Notes under the pieces: generated by a model
What the model was told of the DNA's origin: nothing
The model's database searches: none
What the model saw: only the letters and a program-made list of their open reading frames with translations
Part shown: one piece after another, positions 6,408 to 14,362 of the stretch
Position numbering within the stretch: the stretch's first letter is position 1
How the letters are laid out: every line of letters begins with the position of its first letter
Made by a program: the position numbers and the translations under genes
Source of the DNA: an uncultured Bacilli bacterium
Lineage (GTDB): Bacteria; Bacillota_I; Bacilli_A; RF39; UBA660
Direction of reading: 5' to 3'
Length of the DNA: 19,293 nucleotides
Assembly (NCBI GenBank): GCA_947632295.1
Contig: CANROQ010000004.1
Coordinates: 1-19,293 of the forward strand

Positions 6408-7885
6408 ATTTTTTCCCCCTGTTTATAAACAATTTCTACATCTTGTGGCAAACCATAATAATTTACAAAATAACGATAAGTAAACCAATCTTTTGTTGGA
6501 TTATTGATATCCATATGATAATGATTATATTTTTGGGGAATTTCTTCAAGAATTAGAGTACCTTCATTATTATTATGTTTATAATTTTCAATTTGCTCTA
6601 AGCGCTTACGATGACAATTACCAATGATAGTATATACATAAATTTCATTGATTAATAATAAACAACAAGGAATAGTAATTAAAAAATTAGCAATATATTC
6701 TCTTTTTAAACCACCAACAACGATTTTTTTATCATTAATTACATATACCGTGTAAAAAATAATATAAATATAAAAATAATAATTAGGACGAGCAGCATAA
6801 TATAATGGAGTTAAAACATTCGAATATATAACCGCATACATAGCCAAACTAAAAATACACAAATCTATTCTTTTATTTTTATAAAATGAATAATATTCAC
6901 CTATTGCTAATAATAATACTAATGAAAAATAAAACCAATCATTTTTCAATATATAAATTAAAAGCATATTCATAATAATCGATATCATTAAGAAATAAGA
7001 ACATTTTGATTTAACATTAAATAAACTAATTAAAATAGTTATAATGAATATATATGGTAAAACATTTTTTATATCAGTTAAATTAAATAAATTTTTAGAA
7101 ACAACTGGAATGGCTGTCCATAATTTTTGAAATAAATTTAAATTATTCCACATCTCATCACTAGCCATCCTAATATGACTAGATGGCGCTAACAACAAAA
7201 CTAGACTACCTAAAAAACCAATAAAATAGAAAAAATAATTTGAATTAATTTTTTTATTTTTTAACCAATCATAAATAAAATTTCCAATTATAAATACTAT
7301 TGTAAAAACCATTGTACATTCATGTATTGCGCATAAAATTGCAATACCTAAAATATTTACTATTTTGTATTTACTAAAGCCATAACGAAAATATAAGTAA
7401 ACAAAAAGTAACAATAAAGTTAAAACCCATACATAATTAATAGAACCAGCTACCCAATAAATATATTCCTTATAATTAAACATTAATAAAAAACAAGTTA
7501 TAATTCCCAAAATAGAAACCAATTTATTAAAATTTGAAGTTTGCAATTTAACTAATTTAATAATTAATATAAAAGTTACTATAATCATAATCGGATTTAA
7601 AATAGCCCATAAATTTTTACCAAATATTAATAAAAATTGTACAATACAATGAACAAAAATACGAGCATTAATTTCCTTATAATCCGCTAATTGATGCATT
7701 AAAACTTGTCCTAAACTTTTTATTCGATCATTTCCCCTATATAAAAAAGAATATGACAAATCATCATTAGCCAAAAAAGTATTGAAATGTGTATAAAGCA
7801 TAATAAGAAAAAAGATAAAGCAAACAATATAAATAACTTTATTTTTCTTAAAATTATTTTTAATATTTTCAAAAATCTTTTTCAT
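6404..7885 (-). CDS. Polytopic membrane protein, DUF6056/GT-C glycosyltransferase-like (paralogue)
   Basis: A 493-aa protein with many hydrophobic segments and a ~70-residue soluble C-terminal tail. Residues 40-43 read NDDL in the first outer loop, followed by an AR-[IF]-F segment, matching the layout of the 499-aa protein at 4432-5931. The tail ends YYGLPQDVEI against YYHIPDDVDV there, so the two are diverged paralogues. It probably transfers a sugar from a polyprenyl carrier outside the membrane. The ATG at 7885 overlaps the previous stop (TGATG) and has GGAGG 12 nt upstream. A longer reading from 7942 would start inside the upstream gene without a ribosome binding site and is rejected. It sits between the two halves of the Alg13/Alg14-type enzyme. 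Confidence 0.72.
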   Translation of the reverse strand: MKKIFENIKNNFKKNKVIYIVCFIFFLIMLYTHFNTFLANDDLSYSFLYRGNDRIKSLGQVLMHQLADYKEINARIFVHCIVQFLLIFGKNLWAILNPIMIIVTFILIIKLVKLQTSNFNKLVSILGIITCFLLMFNYKEYIYWVAGSINYVWVLTLLLLFVYLYFRYGFSKYKIVNILGIAILCAIHECTMVFTIVFIIGNFIYDWLKNKKINSNYFFYFIGFLGSLVLLLAPSSHIRMASDEMWNNLNLFQKLWTAIPVVSKNLFNLTDIKNVLPYIFIITILISLFNVKSKCSYFLMISIIMNMLLIYILKNDWFYFSLVLLLAIGEYYSFYKNKRIDLCIFSLAMYAVIYSNVLTPLYYAARPNYYFYIYIIFYTVYVINDKKIVVGGLKREYIANFLITIPCCLLLINEIYVYTIIGNCHRKRLEQIENYKHNNNEGTLILEEIPQKYNHYHMDINNPTKDWFTYRYFVNYYGLPQDVEIVYKQGEKI

Positions 7886-8364
7886 CAATAAATCCAACCT
7901 CCATATACAGCATTTGGATAAAATTCTAACATACTTTTCCATTGTACAATAAATAAATCAGCAATTTTATAGACCATTCTTCCTGATCTAGTTGGAGCAG
8001 TACTATTTGCAAATGTTTCAATAAAAATAACCTTTTTCTTAAAAAAATGTGCAATATAACACATTGGTACTGCGGTATGCGTACCTGTCGTAATAACTAC
8101 ATCTGGTTTTATTTTAAGAAAAAAATATAATGATTTAAAGCAATTTATCAATAATTTAAATGGATAAATAATTTTGGCAAAAAAGTTAGTATAAGTACCA
8201 GCAATTAAATAATGAACACGATTAGGATACTTATCTTTAAGACCTATATTACTTTTTGTTTTTTCTGTAATTAAAAAATAATCATAATTTTCAAAAATAG
8301 GACTTAATTGTAACAATTCACTTAGATGTCCACCAGTACTAGCTATAAATAAAACTTTTTTCAT
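7885..8364 (-). CDS. Alg14/PssD-like glycosyltransferase membrane-anchor subunit
   Basis: At 159 aa this is the N-terminal (acceptor) half of a split GT28 enzyme. It shows ASTGGHLSE (8-16), a hydrophobic patch at about 61-85 for membrane association, TTGTHTAVP (92-100) and ETFANSTAPTRSGR (116-129), all typical of PssD, Cps14F and Alg14. It anchors the catalytic PssE/Alg13 subunit, here encoded at 5928-6407. The start overlaps the preceding stop by 4 nt (ATGA) with Shine-Dalgarno AAAGGATG. Length is normal. Confidence 0.9.
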   Translation of the reverse strand: MKKVLFIASTGGHLSELLQLSPIFENYDYFLITEKTKSNIGLKDKYPNRVHYLIAGTYTNFFAKIIYPFKLLINCFKSLYFFLKIKPDVVITTGTHTAVPMCYIAHFFKKKVIFIETFANSTAPTRSGRMVYKIADLFIVQWKSMLEFYPNAVYGGWIY

Positions 8365-9488
8365 TGTTTATCATCCTTTTGATCAATAATCTTAAGCCAT
8401 AATTGTTTTATTTCATCTATTGTATATTTTAAACTTTTTTTACGTGCATTACTTCCCATAATAATTCGTCGATTATCATTTTTAATTAAGTCAATTATTT
8501 TTTTAGTCATTCTATCTTTATCTAAATCACTTACTAAATAGCCATCCCAATTATTACTAATTAATTCTTTAGCGCCAATTGAGGCATCAAATGCAACACA
8601 TGGAATTCCATATGAAAAAGCTTCTAAAATAACAATTCCAAAGGCTTCAGAAGTTGAACTTACTACACAAATTGAAGAATTTTCCATTATTTTCTTTATG
8701 TACTTTTTATCTCTAAATCCATGTAAAATGACATTATCTTCAAGTTTATATTTTTTTATTTGATTTTCAACTGATTCTCTCTCAGTTCCATCACCAATAA
8801 TATTTAATTTCCAATCAGGATATTTTAAACTGACATATTTAAAAACTTCAACTAAATCGGCATGAGCTTTTTCTTTTGATAGTTTGCCAATACTGATAAT
8901 ATTTTTTTGATCTAATTTCGAAACATCTTCAGGAATAGTTTCTAACGCATTGGGTATATGAACACATTTACAATTAGTACCTTCAAGCAAAGTCGAAAAG
9001 CATGAATACATTTCATTAGTTATTAATACAAGATAATCCAAATCTTTTGAAGAATCAGCAATTTTTTGAATATATTTTTGATTGTTATTATGATAACTAT
9101 GATCCCAACCAATTTTAAGACTATTACCTGCGTATTTACTAATAATACTATTATATTTAAAATTAGTAGAAATAATAATATCACTATCACAATTCATTAT
9201 AAATTCTTTCACTAATTTTAATTCTAATCTATGATTATGTTTTTTCAAAAAAACATTTTTTAAAATTTTTAAAGGATTTTTCGAAATAATATTCTTATTA
9301 TCAGCATGTTCTATTAAATAGTTAATCTTAACATTTTTATTTAATTTAAACACAGGAGTATCATATCTTTTATATACTGAAATAATTTCAATTTTATAGT
9401 CACTATTTAAACTATTAGCCAAAGTTGTAATCGCATTTTCAATACCACCATAGCCTAAATGTAATGTAAGAAATGTAATTTTTTTCAT
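8361..9488 (-). CDS. Glycosyltransferase family 4
   Basis: A 375-aa retaining GT-B transferase. The N-terminal fold begins MKKITFLTLHLGYGGIE with the glycine-rich acceptor loop. The C-terminal fold has IGKLSKEK and the E-x7-E motif EAFGIVILE, followed by GIPCVAFD, which binds the nucleotide-sugar diphosphate. It likely adds one sugar to the cytoplasmic lipid-linked repeat. The ATG at 9488 follows AGGTGAT by the usual distance. An in-frame extension to 9524 would run through the -10 box of the promoter at 9516-9544, so the longer form is unlikely. It overlaps the PssD-like gene by 4 nt. Donor and linkage unknown. Confidence 0.9.
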   Translation of the reverse strand: MKKITFLTLHLGYGGIENAITTLANSLNSDYKIEIISVYKRYDTPVFKLNKNVKINYLIEHADNKNIISKNPLKILKNVFLKKHNHRLELKLVKEFIMNCDSDIIISTNFKYNSIISKYAGNSLKIGWDHSYHNNNQKYIQKIADSSKDLDYLVLITNEMYSCFSTLLEGTNCKCVHIPNALETIPEDVSKLDQKNIISIGKLSKEKAHADLVEVFKYVSLKYPDWKLNIIGDGTERESVENQIKKYKLEDNVILHGFRDKKYIKKIMENSSICVVSSTSEAFGIVILEAFSYGIPCVAFDASIGAKELISNNWDGYLVSDLDKDRMTKKIIDLIKNDNRRIIMGSNARKKSLKYTIDEIKQLWLKIIDQKDDKQ

Positions 9489-9515
9489 ATTATCACCTAT
9501 CCAACATTCATGTTT

Positions 9516-9544
9516 ATTATACAATAAATTTAATTTATAGTAAA
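9516..9544 (-). promoter_or_regulatory. Internal promoter in the polysaccharide cluster
   Basis: TTTACT (9544-9539), a 17-nt spacer and TATAAT (9521-9516) lie on the minus strand. The start would be near 9509, giving a ~20-nt leader before the ATG at 9488. It could express the distal six genes separately from the flippase-polymerase half. Confidence 0.65.
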
Positions 9545-9556
9545 GGAATTCGACTA

Positions 9557-10603
9557 TTATTTATTTGTTAATTTTGCGATTTTTGGTTGTATAAATTTAT
9601 TATAAATAAAATTAAAAATATATGACAAACAAAAAGTTAGCAAAAAAATTGTTGGAATAACTAAAAAATAATAAATTAATCGATCATTAATATTTTTTAC
9701 TATATTAATAAATTTATCATACAAAACTTTATCAACAATAAAAGAAAAAAGATACATACCAAATGATAACTTAGAAATTTCAATAACAATATTTTTTAAA
9801 TTTTGGGATAATCTAGACAAATTCAAATTTAATATAAATCCAAACATAAAAATCGCGATTATAAAGGTTACTAATCCATAATACTCATTGAATGACATAA
9901 ATAAAATTTGTTTATTATAAAATAATATAAAATAACATATTGAATTTAAAAAAATTGTTAAAAATAATATTAATAAAGTATAACTTTTTTTGATATTAAA
10001 TCCAAATTCTTTAATATAAGCACCAGTAAAATAATAAGTCAAGGGATAAATATTAACCCACCAATTTGGAAAAATGGTTAATTGTTTAAAATTAAGAGTT
10101 GGTAGTAATGTTAATAAAATTAAAGTTGCAAGTAAAATTTGTTTATGTTTTTTAGTTTTTAAATTATTATAAATTAAATTTAAGAATGGTATTAATGCAA
10201 ACAAACCAAAGTACATATTTACATACCATGAATAATCGTTATAAACTGAATTACTGTAACTAAAAATATGTAGTAAAATTGTTGAAGGACGATCTATTTC
10301 ATGAAAATAAAAGCCATCTACTATTAAATAGAACAATTTCGCACATAAAAAAATGAATATAACTTTAACGATTCCAAAATAATACTTTTTATTTAAACTT
10401 TTTTTATTCATCAAATAACCTGTTAAAAGTAAAAATAATGGCACACAAATCATAAATAAAATTCGAAAAAAGATAATAATAAATGATTTAAAACCAGTCA
10501 TTTCTAACTCATAAAAACCTGAATGTGAAATAAAATGAATTGAAAAAACACTAAAAATTGCTAAACATCTAATTAAATCCAAATTAAGATTTCTTTCTTT
10601 CAT
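9557..10603 (-). CDS. Acyltransferase family 3 (OafA-like) membrane protein
   Basis: A 348-aa protein with about ten membrane helices. The first helix reads NLDLIRCLAIFSVFSIHF and holds the family motif R-x10-H (R12, H23), in which the arginine and histidine act in acyl transfer. Family members O-acetylate, or otherwise acylate, surface sugars and peptidoglycan, drawing on cytoplasmic acyl-CoA. There is no SGNH domain, so it is the short form. In this cluster it most likely modifies the polysaccharide repeat or polymer. The ATG is preceded by GGTGGTAG, and a TATAAT with extended -10 lies 16 nt upstream. Confidence 0.88.
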   Translation of the reverse strand: MKERNLNLDLIRCLAIFSVFSIHFISHSGFYELEMTGFKSFIIIFFRILFMICVPLFLLLTGYLMNKKSLNKKYYFGIVKVIFIFLCAKLFYLIVDGFYFHEIDRPSTILLHIFSYSNSVYNDYSWYVNMYFGLFALIPFLNLIYNNLKTKKHKQILLATLILLTLLPTLNFKQLTIFPNWWVNIYPLTYYFTGAYIKEFGFNIKKSYTLLILFLTIFLNSICYFILFYNKQILFMSFNEYYGLVTFIIAIFMFGFILNLNLSRLSQNLKNIVIEISKLSFGMYLFSFIVDKVLYDKFINIVKNINDRLIYYFLVIPTIFLLTFCLSYIFNFIYNKFIQPKIAKLTNK

Positions 10604-10618
10604 ACTACCACCATTAAA

Positions 10619-10627
10619 ATTATAACA
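10619..10627 (-). promoter_or_regulatory. Possible extended -10 promoter upstream of the acyltransferase
   Basis: The minus strand reads TGTTATAAT (10627-10619), an extended -10 with perfect TATAAT, but there is no good -35. The start near 10612 would leave only about 9 nt of leader, so activity is uncertain. Confidence 0.35.
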
Positions 10628-10657
10628 TAAAGAATTAAAAAAAATAAATCTTTCGAC

Positions 10658-13165
10658 TTATTTTTTCAAGTTAAACATTAAATTAGCTAATGATTTATTA
10701 AAATATCGTAAATATAAATTTTTAATATTAAACTTCTTTATATATTTATTTTTTTTGTAATTAGGAAAATTTTTATAAACATTATCTATTGCTTTTTGAA
10801 CTCCTATATCATATTTTTCCTTATCATGCCACTTTAATAAGCCTTTAATCATAGTTGCATATAAATATCTAACATAAGAATACTCTAGTTCGTCTTTATA
10901 TTCATCGAACAAAGCATTTTTTTTGTAATAATCGATAATGCCATTCCAATTATCAATATAATCGTATATTTTTTCGTTAAATGTGCTTGTAATTGCGCCT
11001 TGTCTTCTAACATATTGATATAAATTTTCATCGACAACACCAATTGATTTAATTCTTGGAAATAAGCGATAAAGGAATTCAACATCTTCATACCAAATAT
11101 CTTTTTTAAAAGCAATATCGTTTAATAATTCTTTTTTATATAATCTATTCCAAACAGAAGGAAAAATTATTGGCATAATATTTTTAATTTCTTCTTTAGT
11201 ATAGATATCATGTTCTAAATTAAATTTACGACCTTTTATACGATTAGGATATACATAATTTAAATTACAAACAACTAAATCAAAATCATGGGAAATTGCT
11301 TTATTATATAATTTTTCATACATTGTAATATCGACAAAATCATCACTATCGACAAAAGCAATATAATCGCCATGAGATTTTTTAATTCCAAAATTTCTTG
11401 CACCACCAGGTCCATCATGTTTTTTAGTATAACTTTTTATCAATTTAGGATATTTTTTTTGATATTCATCAATAATTTTTTCACTATTGTCAAAACTTCC
11501 ATCATTTACTATGATTATTTCAAGATTTTTATATGTTTGATTTACTAAACTATCTAAACATTTTTCGAGATATTGTTCGACATTATAAACTGGAACGATA
11601 ATACTAATTAATTTTTGTTGATCTTCTTCGATAATAAAATTATCATTATCTATTTGATTATTCTTATTTTTAACATTATATAATAATTGACCACAAATAA
11701 AACTTAAGAAAATATTTAATAAGAAAAAATCAAATAAATTTCCACCTATTATAGCTAATGACAATATCATACCAATTACAAAAATATAAGTAATATTTTC
11801 TAAATTAGCCTTATTCTTAATATCAAACAATACCCGAATAATAGAATAAATTAAAATTGCAAAATAAGGTACAATGAATAAAAATAAACCAACTATTCCT
11901 AAAGTATAAAAATGATAAATACCATCTTTTTCTAAAACCATTTCATCATTAAAACATTGTGAATAGCCAAAGCCTAAAAAAGTATCATAAATATTATCAT
12001 TATGTTCATATATGTGATTATATAAATAATGTTCAAAATCACGTGTATTATTTTGATTTTTATAAGAAATAACAAAATAATTTAACCAAAATGGAATATA
12101 ATCATCAAACATATACTTATAAGGGGCTAAACCAGTATTAATAGAAAAATATTTAAAATGTGTTTTAATAAAGTTTTCAATATCTTTTTGTTCAGTATCA
12201 CTTAATCCCCTATCAACTAATTTTTGATATTTATTAACTTTGTCTAATAGATTATTTTCAATAACATAATCATTATTAGACTCTAATGTATAACGATCTG
12301 AAGCAAAAGTAACAGGAGCAAAAATATAAATTGGAATCGTTAATAATATCATAATAATACTATAAACTAAAGTTTTAGGTTTAAATTTTTCCATTTTGAA
12401 CAAACAACATATTAAAATATAAATTATCAACATAACAATTGGAATAATAATGGCCATATACGAAGATATTCGCGTTCCTAATATAAACATCGAAATTAAT
12501 AACGCAATTATACCAATGAATTTTTTAAAACTAGTTTGTTTATAAAAACTATAAAGTAAAAATGGTAAAATTAAACAAAATAAACCTGCTAATGTATTAG
12601 CATAACCAAACCATCCTTTAGTAGCTAAATTATAATAGGCAATATTATTTTTATTTAAAAACGGCCAATTAAAGATATTGCCATCTATACCAGTTGAATG
12701 TGTATAAGAAGGATATGCAATACCAAAAATATTAGTAATAATCATTATGCTAGAAAAAATAAATGCTACAGTATAAAATAATTTATTTATTGTTTTTGAA
12801 TTAAAATTATAATTATAACTAAAAATTATAAATATCATAGGTATTGCTAATCTAATTAAATAAATAATTTCACTTATAATAGAATAACGCCCTGCTACAT
12901 TTATATAATTATTCGAAGCATTCCATAAATGTAATAACATATAAATAAAAAATAATACAAAATATAAAATGGGTAATTTAAATTTTTTCTTATTAAACAT
13001 AAATAATAAAAATAAAATACCTACTACTAATAAACGAATTATAGTTGGAATTGTAACTCCAAAAATTTCCAAATCATAAAATACTTTTATATCTAATATT
13101 GGCTGTATGATTAAAAAAATTATAGTTAGTTTCATTATAAAATCTTTGTTAATTATTTTTTGCAA
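10658..13165 (-). CDS. O-antigen polymerase/ligase-like membrane protein fused to a GT2 glycosyltransferase
   Basis: A ~835-aa two-part protein. The first ~500 residues are a polytopic Wzy/WaaL-like domain: several helices, a KGWFGYANTLAG helix, an LGTR segment, a large outer loop at about 290-395 and further helices. From about residue 517 a complete GT2 GT-A domain follows, with SIIVPVYN, VNDGS, the metal motif DSDD (about 606-609) and WYEDVEF, ending in basic helices. The polymerase part would join lipid-linked repeats outside the membrane, while the transferase would work inside, so one chain would couple the two steps. Start: GTG at 13174 lies inside the Shine-Dalgarno (AGAGGTGAG); TTG at 13165 is better placed, as in recG. 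It begins just after the preceding GT4 gene. Confidence 0.85.
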   Translation of the reverse strand: MQKIINKDFIMKLTIIFLIIQPILDIKVFYDLEIFGVTIPTIIRLLVVGILFLLFMFNKKKFKLPILYFVLFFIYMLLHLWNASNNYINVAGRYSIISEIIYLIRLAIPMIFIIFSYNYNFNSKTINKLFYTVAFIFSSIMIITNIFGIAYPSYTHSTGIDGNIFNWPFLNKNNIAYYNLATKGWFGYANTLAGLFCLILPFLLYSFYKQTSFKKFIGIIALLISMFILGTRISSYMAIIIPIVMLIIYILICCLFKMEKFKPKTLVYSIIMILLTIPIYIFAPVTFASDRYTLESNNDYVIENNLLDKVNKYQKLVDRGLSDTEQKDIENFIKTHFKYFSINTGLAPYKYMFDDYIPFWLNYFVISYKNQNNTRDFEHYLYNHIYEHNDNIYDTFLGFGYSQCFNDEMVLEKDGIYHFYTLGIVGLFLFIVPYFAILIYSIIRVLFDIKNKANLENITYIFVIGMILSLAIIGGNLFDFFLLNIFLSFICGQLLYNVKNKNNQIDNDNFIIEEDQQKLISIIVPVYNVEQYLEKCLDSLVNQTYKNLEIIIVNDGSFDNSEKIIDEYQKKYPKLIKSYTKKHDGPGGARNFGIKKSHGDYIAFVDSDDFVDITMYEKLYNKAISHDFDLVVCNLNYVYPNRIKGRKFNLEHDIYTKEEIKNIMPIIFPSVWNRLYKKELLNDIAFKKDIWYEDVEFLYRLFPRIKSIGVVDENLYQYVRRQGAITSTFNEKIYDYIDNWNGIIDYYKKNALFDEYKDELEYSYVRYLYATMIKGLLKWHDKEKYDIGVQKAIDNVYKNFPNYKKNKYIKKFNIKNLYLRYFNKSLANLMFNLKK

Positions 13166-13176
13166 TTTTCTCACCT

Positions 13177-14340
13177 CTAATCTAAAATTTGTTCAATTTG
13201 TTTTAATTGTTCATTATTATCATAATGATAATCTATTAAATTATGCTTAAATTTTTCAATTAAACTTCTATTTTCTATTATTTGTTTTAATCCTAAATAA
13301 ATTCCTTCATTACTATTATCAACAATTAAACCATTAATATTATTATCGATAATCATACTTGTAGCAGAACTTGAAGTTGATAAAACTGGTACACCTAAAG
13401 TCATAGATTCAACCATAACAAGACCAAATGATTCATATAAAGATGGTAAAACAAATAAATCAAAATATTTAATATATTTATAAGGATTTAAAACTTTACC
13501 CATTAACAAAACATTTTCAGCTAAATTATTTTCATTAATCATAGTCGTTAATTTAGAAAATTCTGGTCCATCACCATAAATTCTAACCTTGACATTAGTT
13601 AAAAGTTGCTCATTTTTAAGTCTTGTTAAAACATTAATTAATCGTTCATAACCTTTTATTGGATGTAGTCTACCAACAGAAATAATATTTAAGTCATTTT
13701 TATCTAATTTGATATCACAGTTTTCTTTTGCTTTTTCGATTATTTTATTTTGATTAATGATATTATATATAACTTTTACTTTATCATTCAAATTATAAAC
13801 TTCATTAAAACATTTTTTTACATTATCGGAAACCGCTACAATTTCATCAAATTGTGGTAAAATTCTCCTAAATAACTTATCATATTTTTGATTAGGATTA
13901 GATGTACTATATTCATATTGTAACCAATGCACCTTTTTTTTACTATCCCCAAAAATAGTAAATAAAGCAGTAAAACCATCTTTAAAGGCAATTTCAACAT
14001 CATATTTTTTAGTTAATATTTTTTTTCTTTCTTTTCTAATAACTTTTTCAATATGACCAGTTTTCATATCTAAAACAAGTCTTATTTTTTTTAAAAATAA
14101 ACTAAAACTTTTTTGATTGATAACTTCTCGAATAGTATAATCAACTGCTTCAAAATAAGGAGAACCATAAATAATATTAATCGATTTAGGCAAATTTTCA
14201 AACATTTCACCATTGTTATGTAGAACTAATAAATCGATATTGTATTTTTTTAAATCTAATAAAGTAAGCATATCTTCAAATAATACTGATACACCACCAA
14301 TACGCCTTTCATCAACGACGAATAAAATATTCTTTGCCAT
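13177..14340 (-). CDS. Glycosyltransferase family 4
   Basis: A 387-aa GT-B fold transferase. The N-terminus has MAKNILFVV and a GGVSVLFEDM acceptor-loop region. The C-terminal domain has ISVGRLHPIKGYERL, PSLYESFGLVMVE with the E-x7-E motif, and LGVPVLST. It probably adds a sugar to the growing lipid-linked unit. The ATG has a GAGGTAG Shine-Dalgarno. It follows the flippase gene by 22 nt, and its stop (TAG) lies within the Shine-Dalgarno region of the polymerase-GT2 gene, so translation of the two may be coupled. Confidence 0.92.
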   Translation of the reverse strand: MAKNILFVVDERRIGGVSVLFEDMLTLLDLKKYNIDLLVLHNNGEMFENLPKSINIIYGSPYFEAVDYTIREVINQKSFSLFLKKIRLVLDMKTGHIEKVIRKERKKILTKKYDVEIAFKDGFTALFTIFGDSKKKVHWLQYEYSTSNPNQKYDKLFRRILPQFDEIVAVSDNVKKCFNEVYNLNDKVKVIYNIINQNKIIEKAKENCDIKLDKNDLNIISVGRLHPIKGYERLINVLTRLKNEQLLTNVKVRIYGDGPEFSKLTTMINENNLAENVLLMGKVLNPYKYIKYFDLFVLPSLYESFGLVMVESMTLGVPVLSTSSSATSMIIDNNINGLIVDNSNEGIYLGLKQIIENRSLIEKFKHNLIDYHYDNNEQLKQIEQILD

Positions 14341-14362
14341 TACATCACTACCTCATCTAAAT

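Noticed and set aside
7886..7942. N-terminal extension of the 493-aa membrane protein
   Set aside because: The extra codons lie in the upstream gene's coding sequence without a ribosome binding site. The TGATG junction at 7885 gives a coupled start.
9489..9524. N-terminal extension of the GT4 gene by 12 codons
   Set aside because: It would cross the promoter -10 at 9516-9521 and lacks a Shine-Dalgarno. The ATG at 9488 has a perfect one.
10885..11115. A 76-codon minus-strand frame within the polymerase-GT2 gene
   Set aside because: It is a second frame inside a well-supported gene, with no ribosome binding site.
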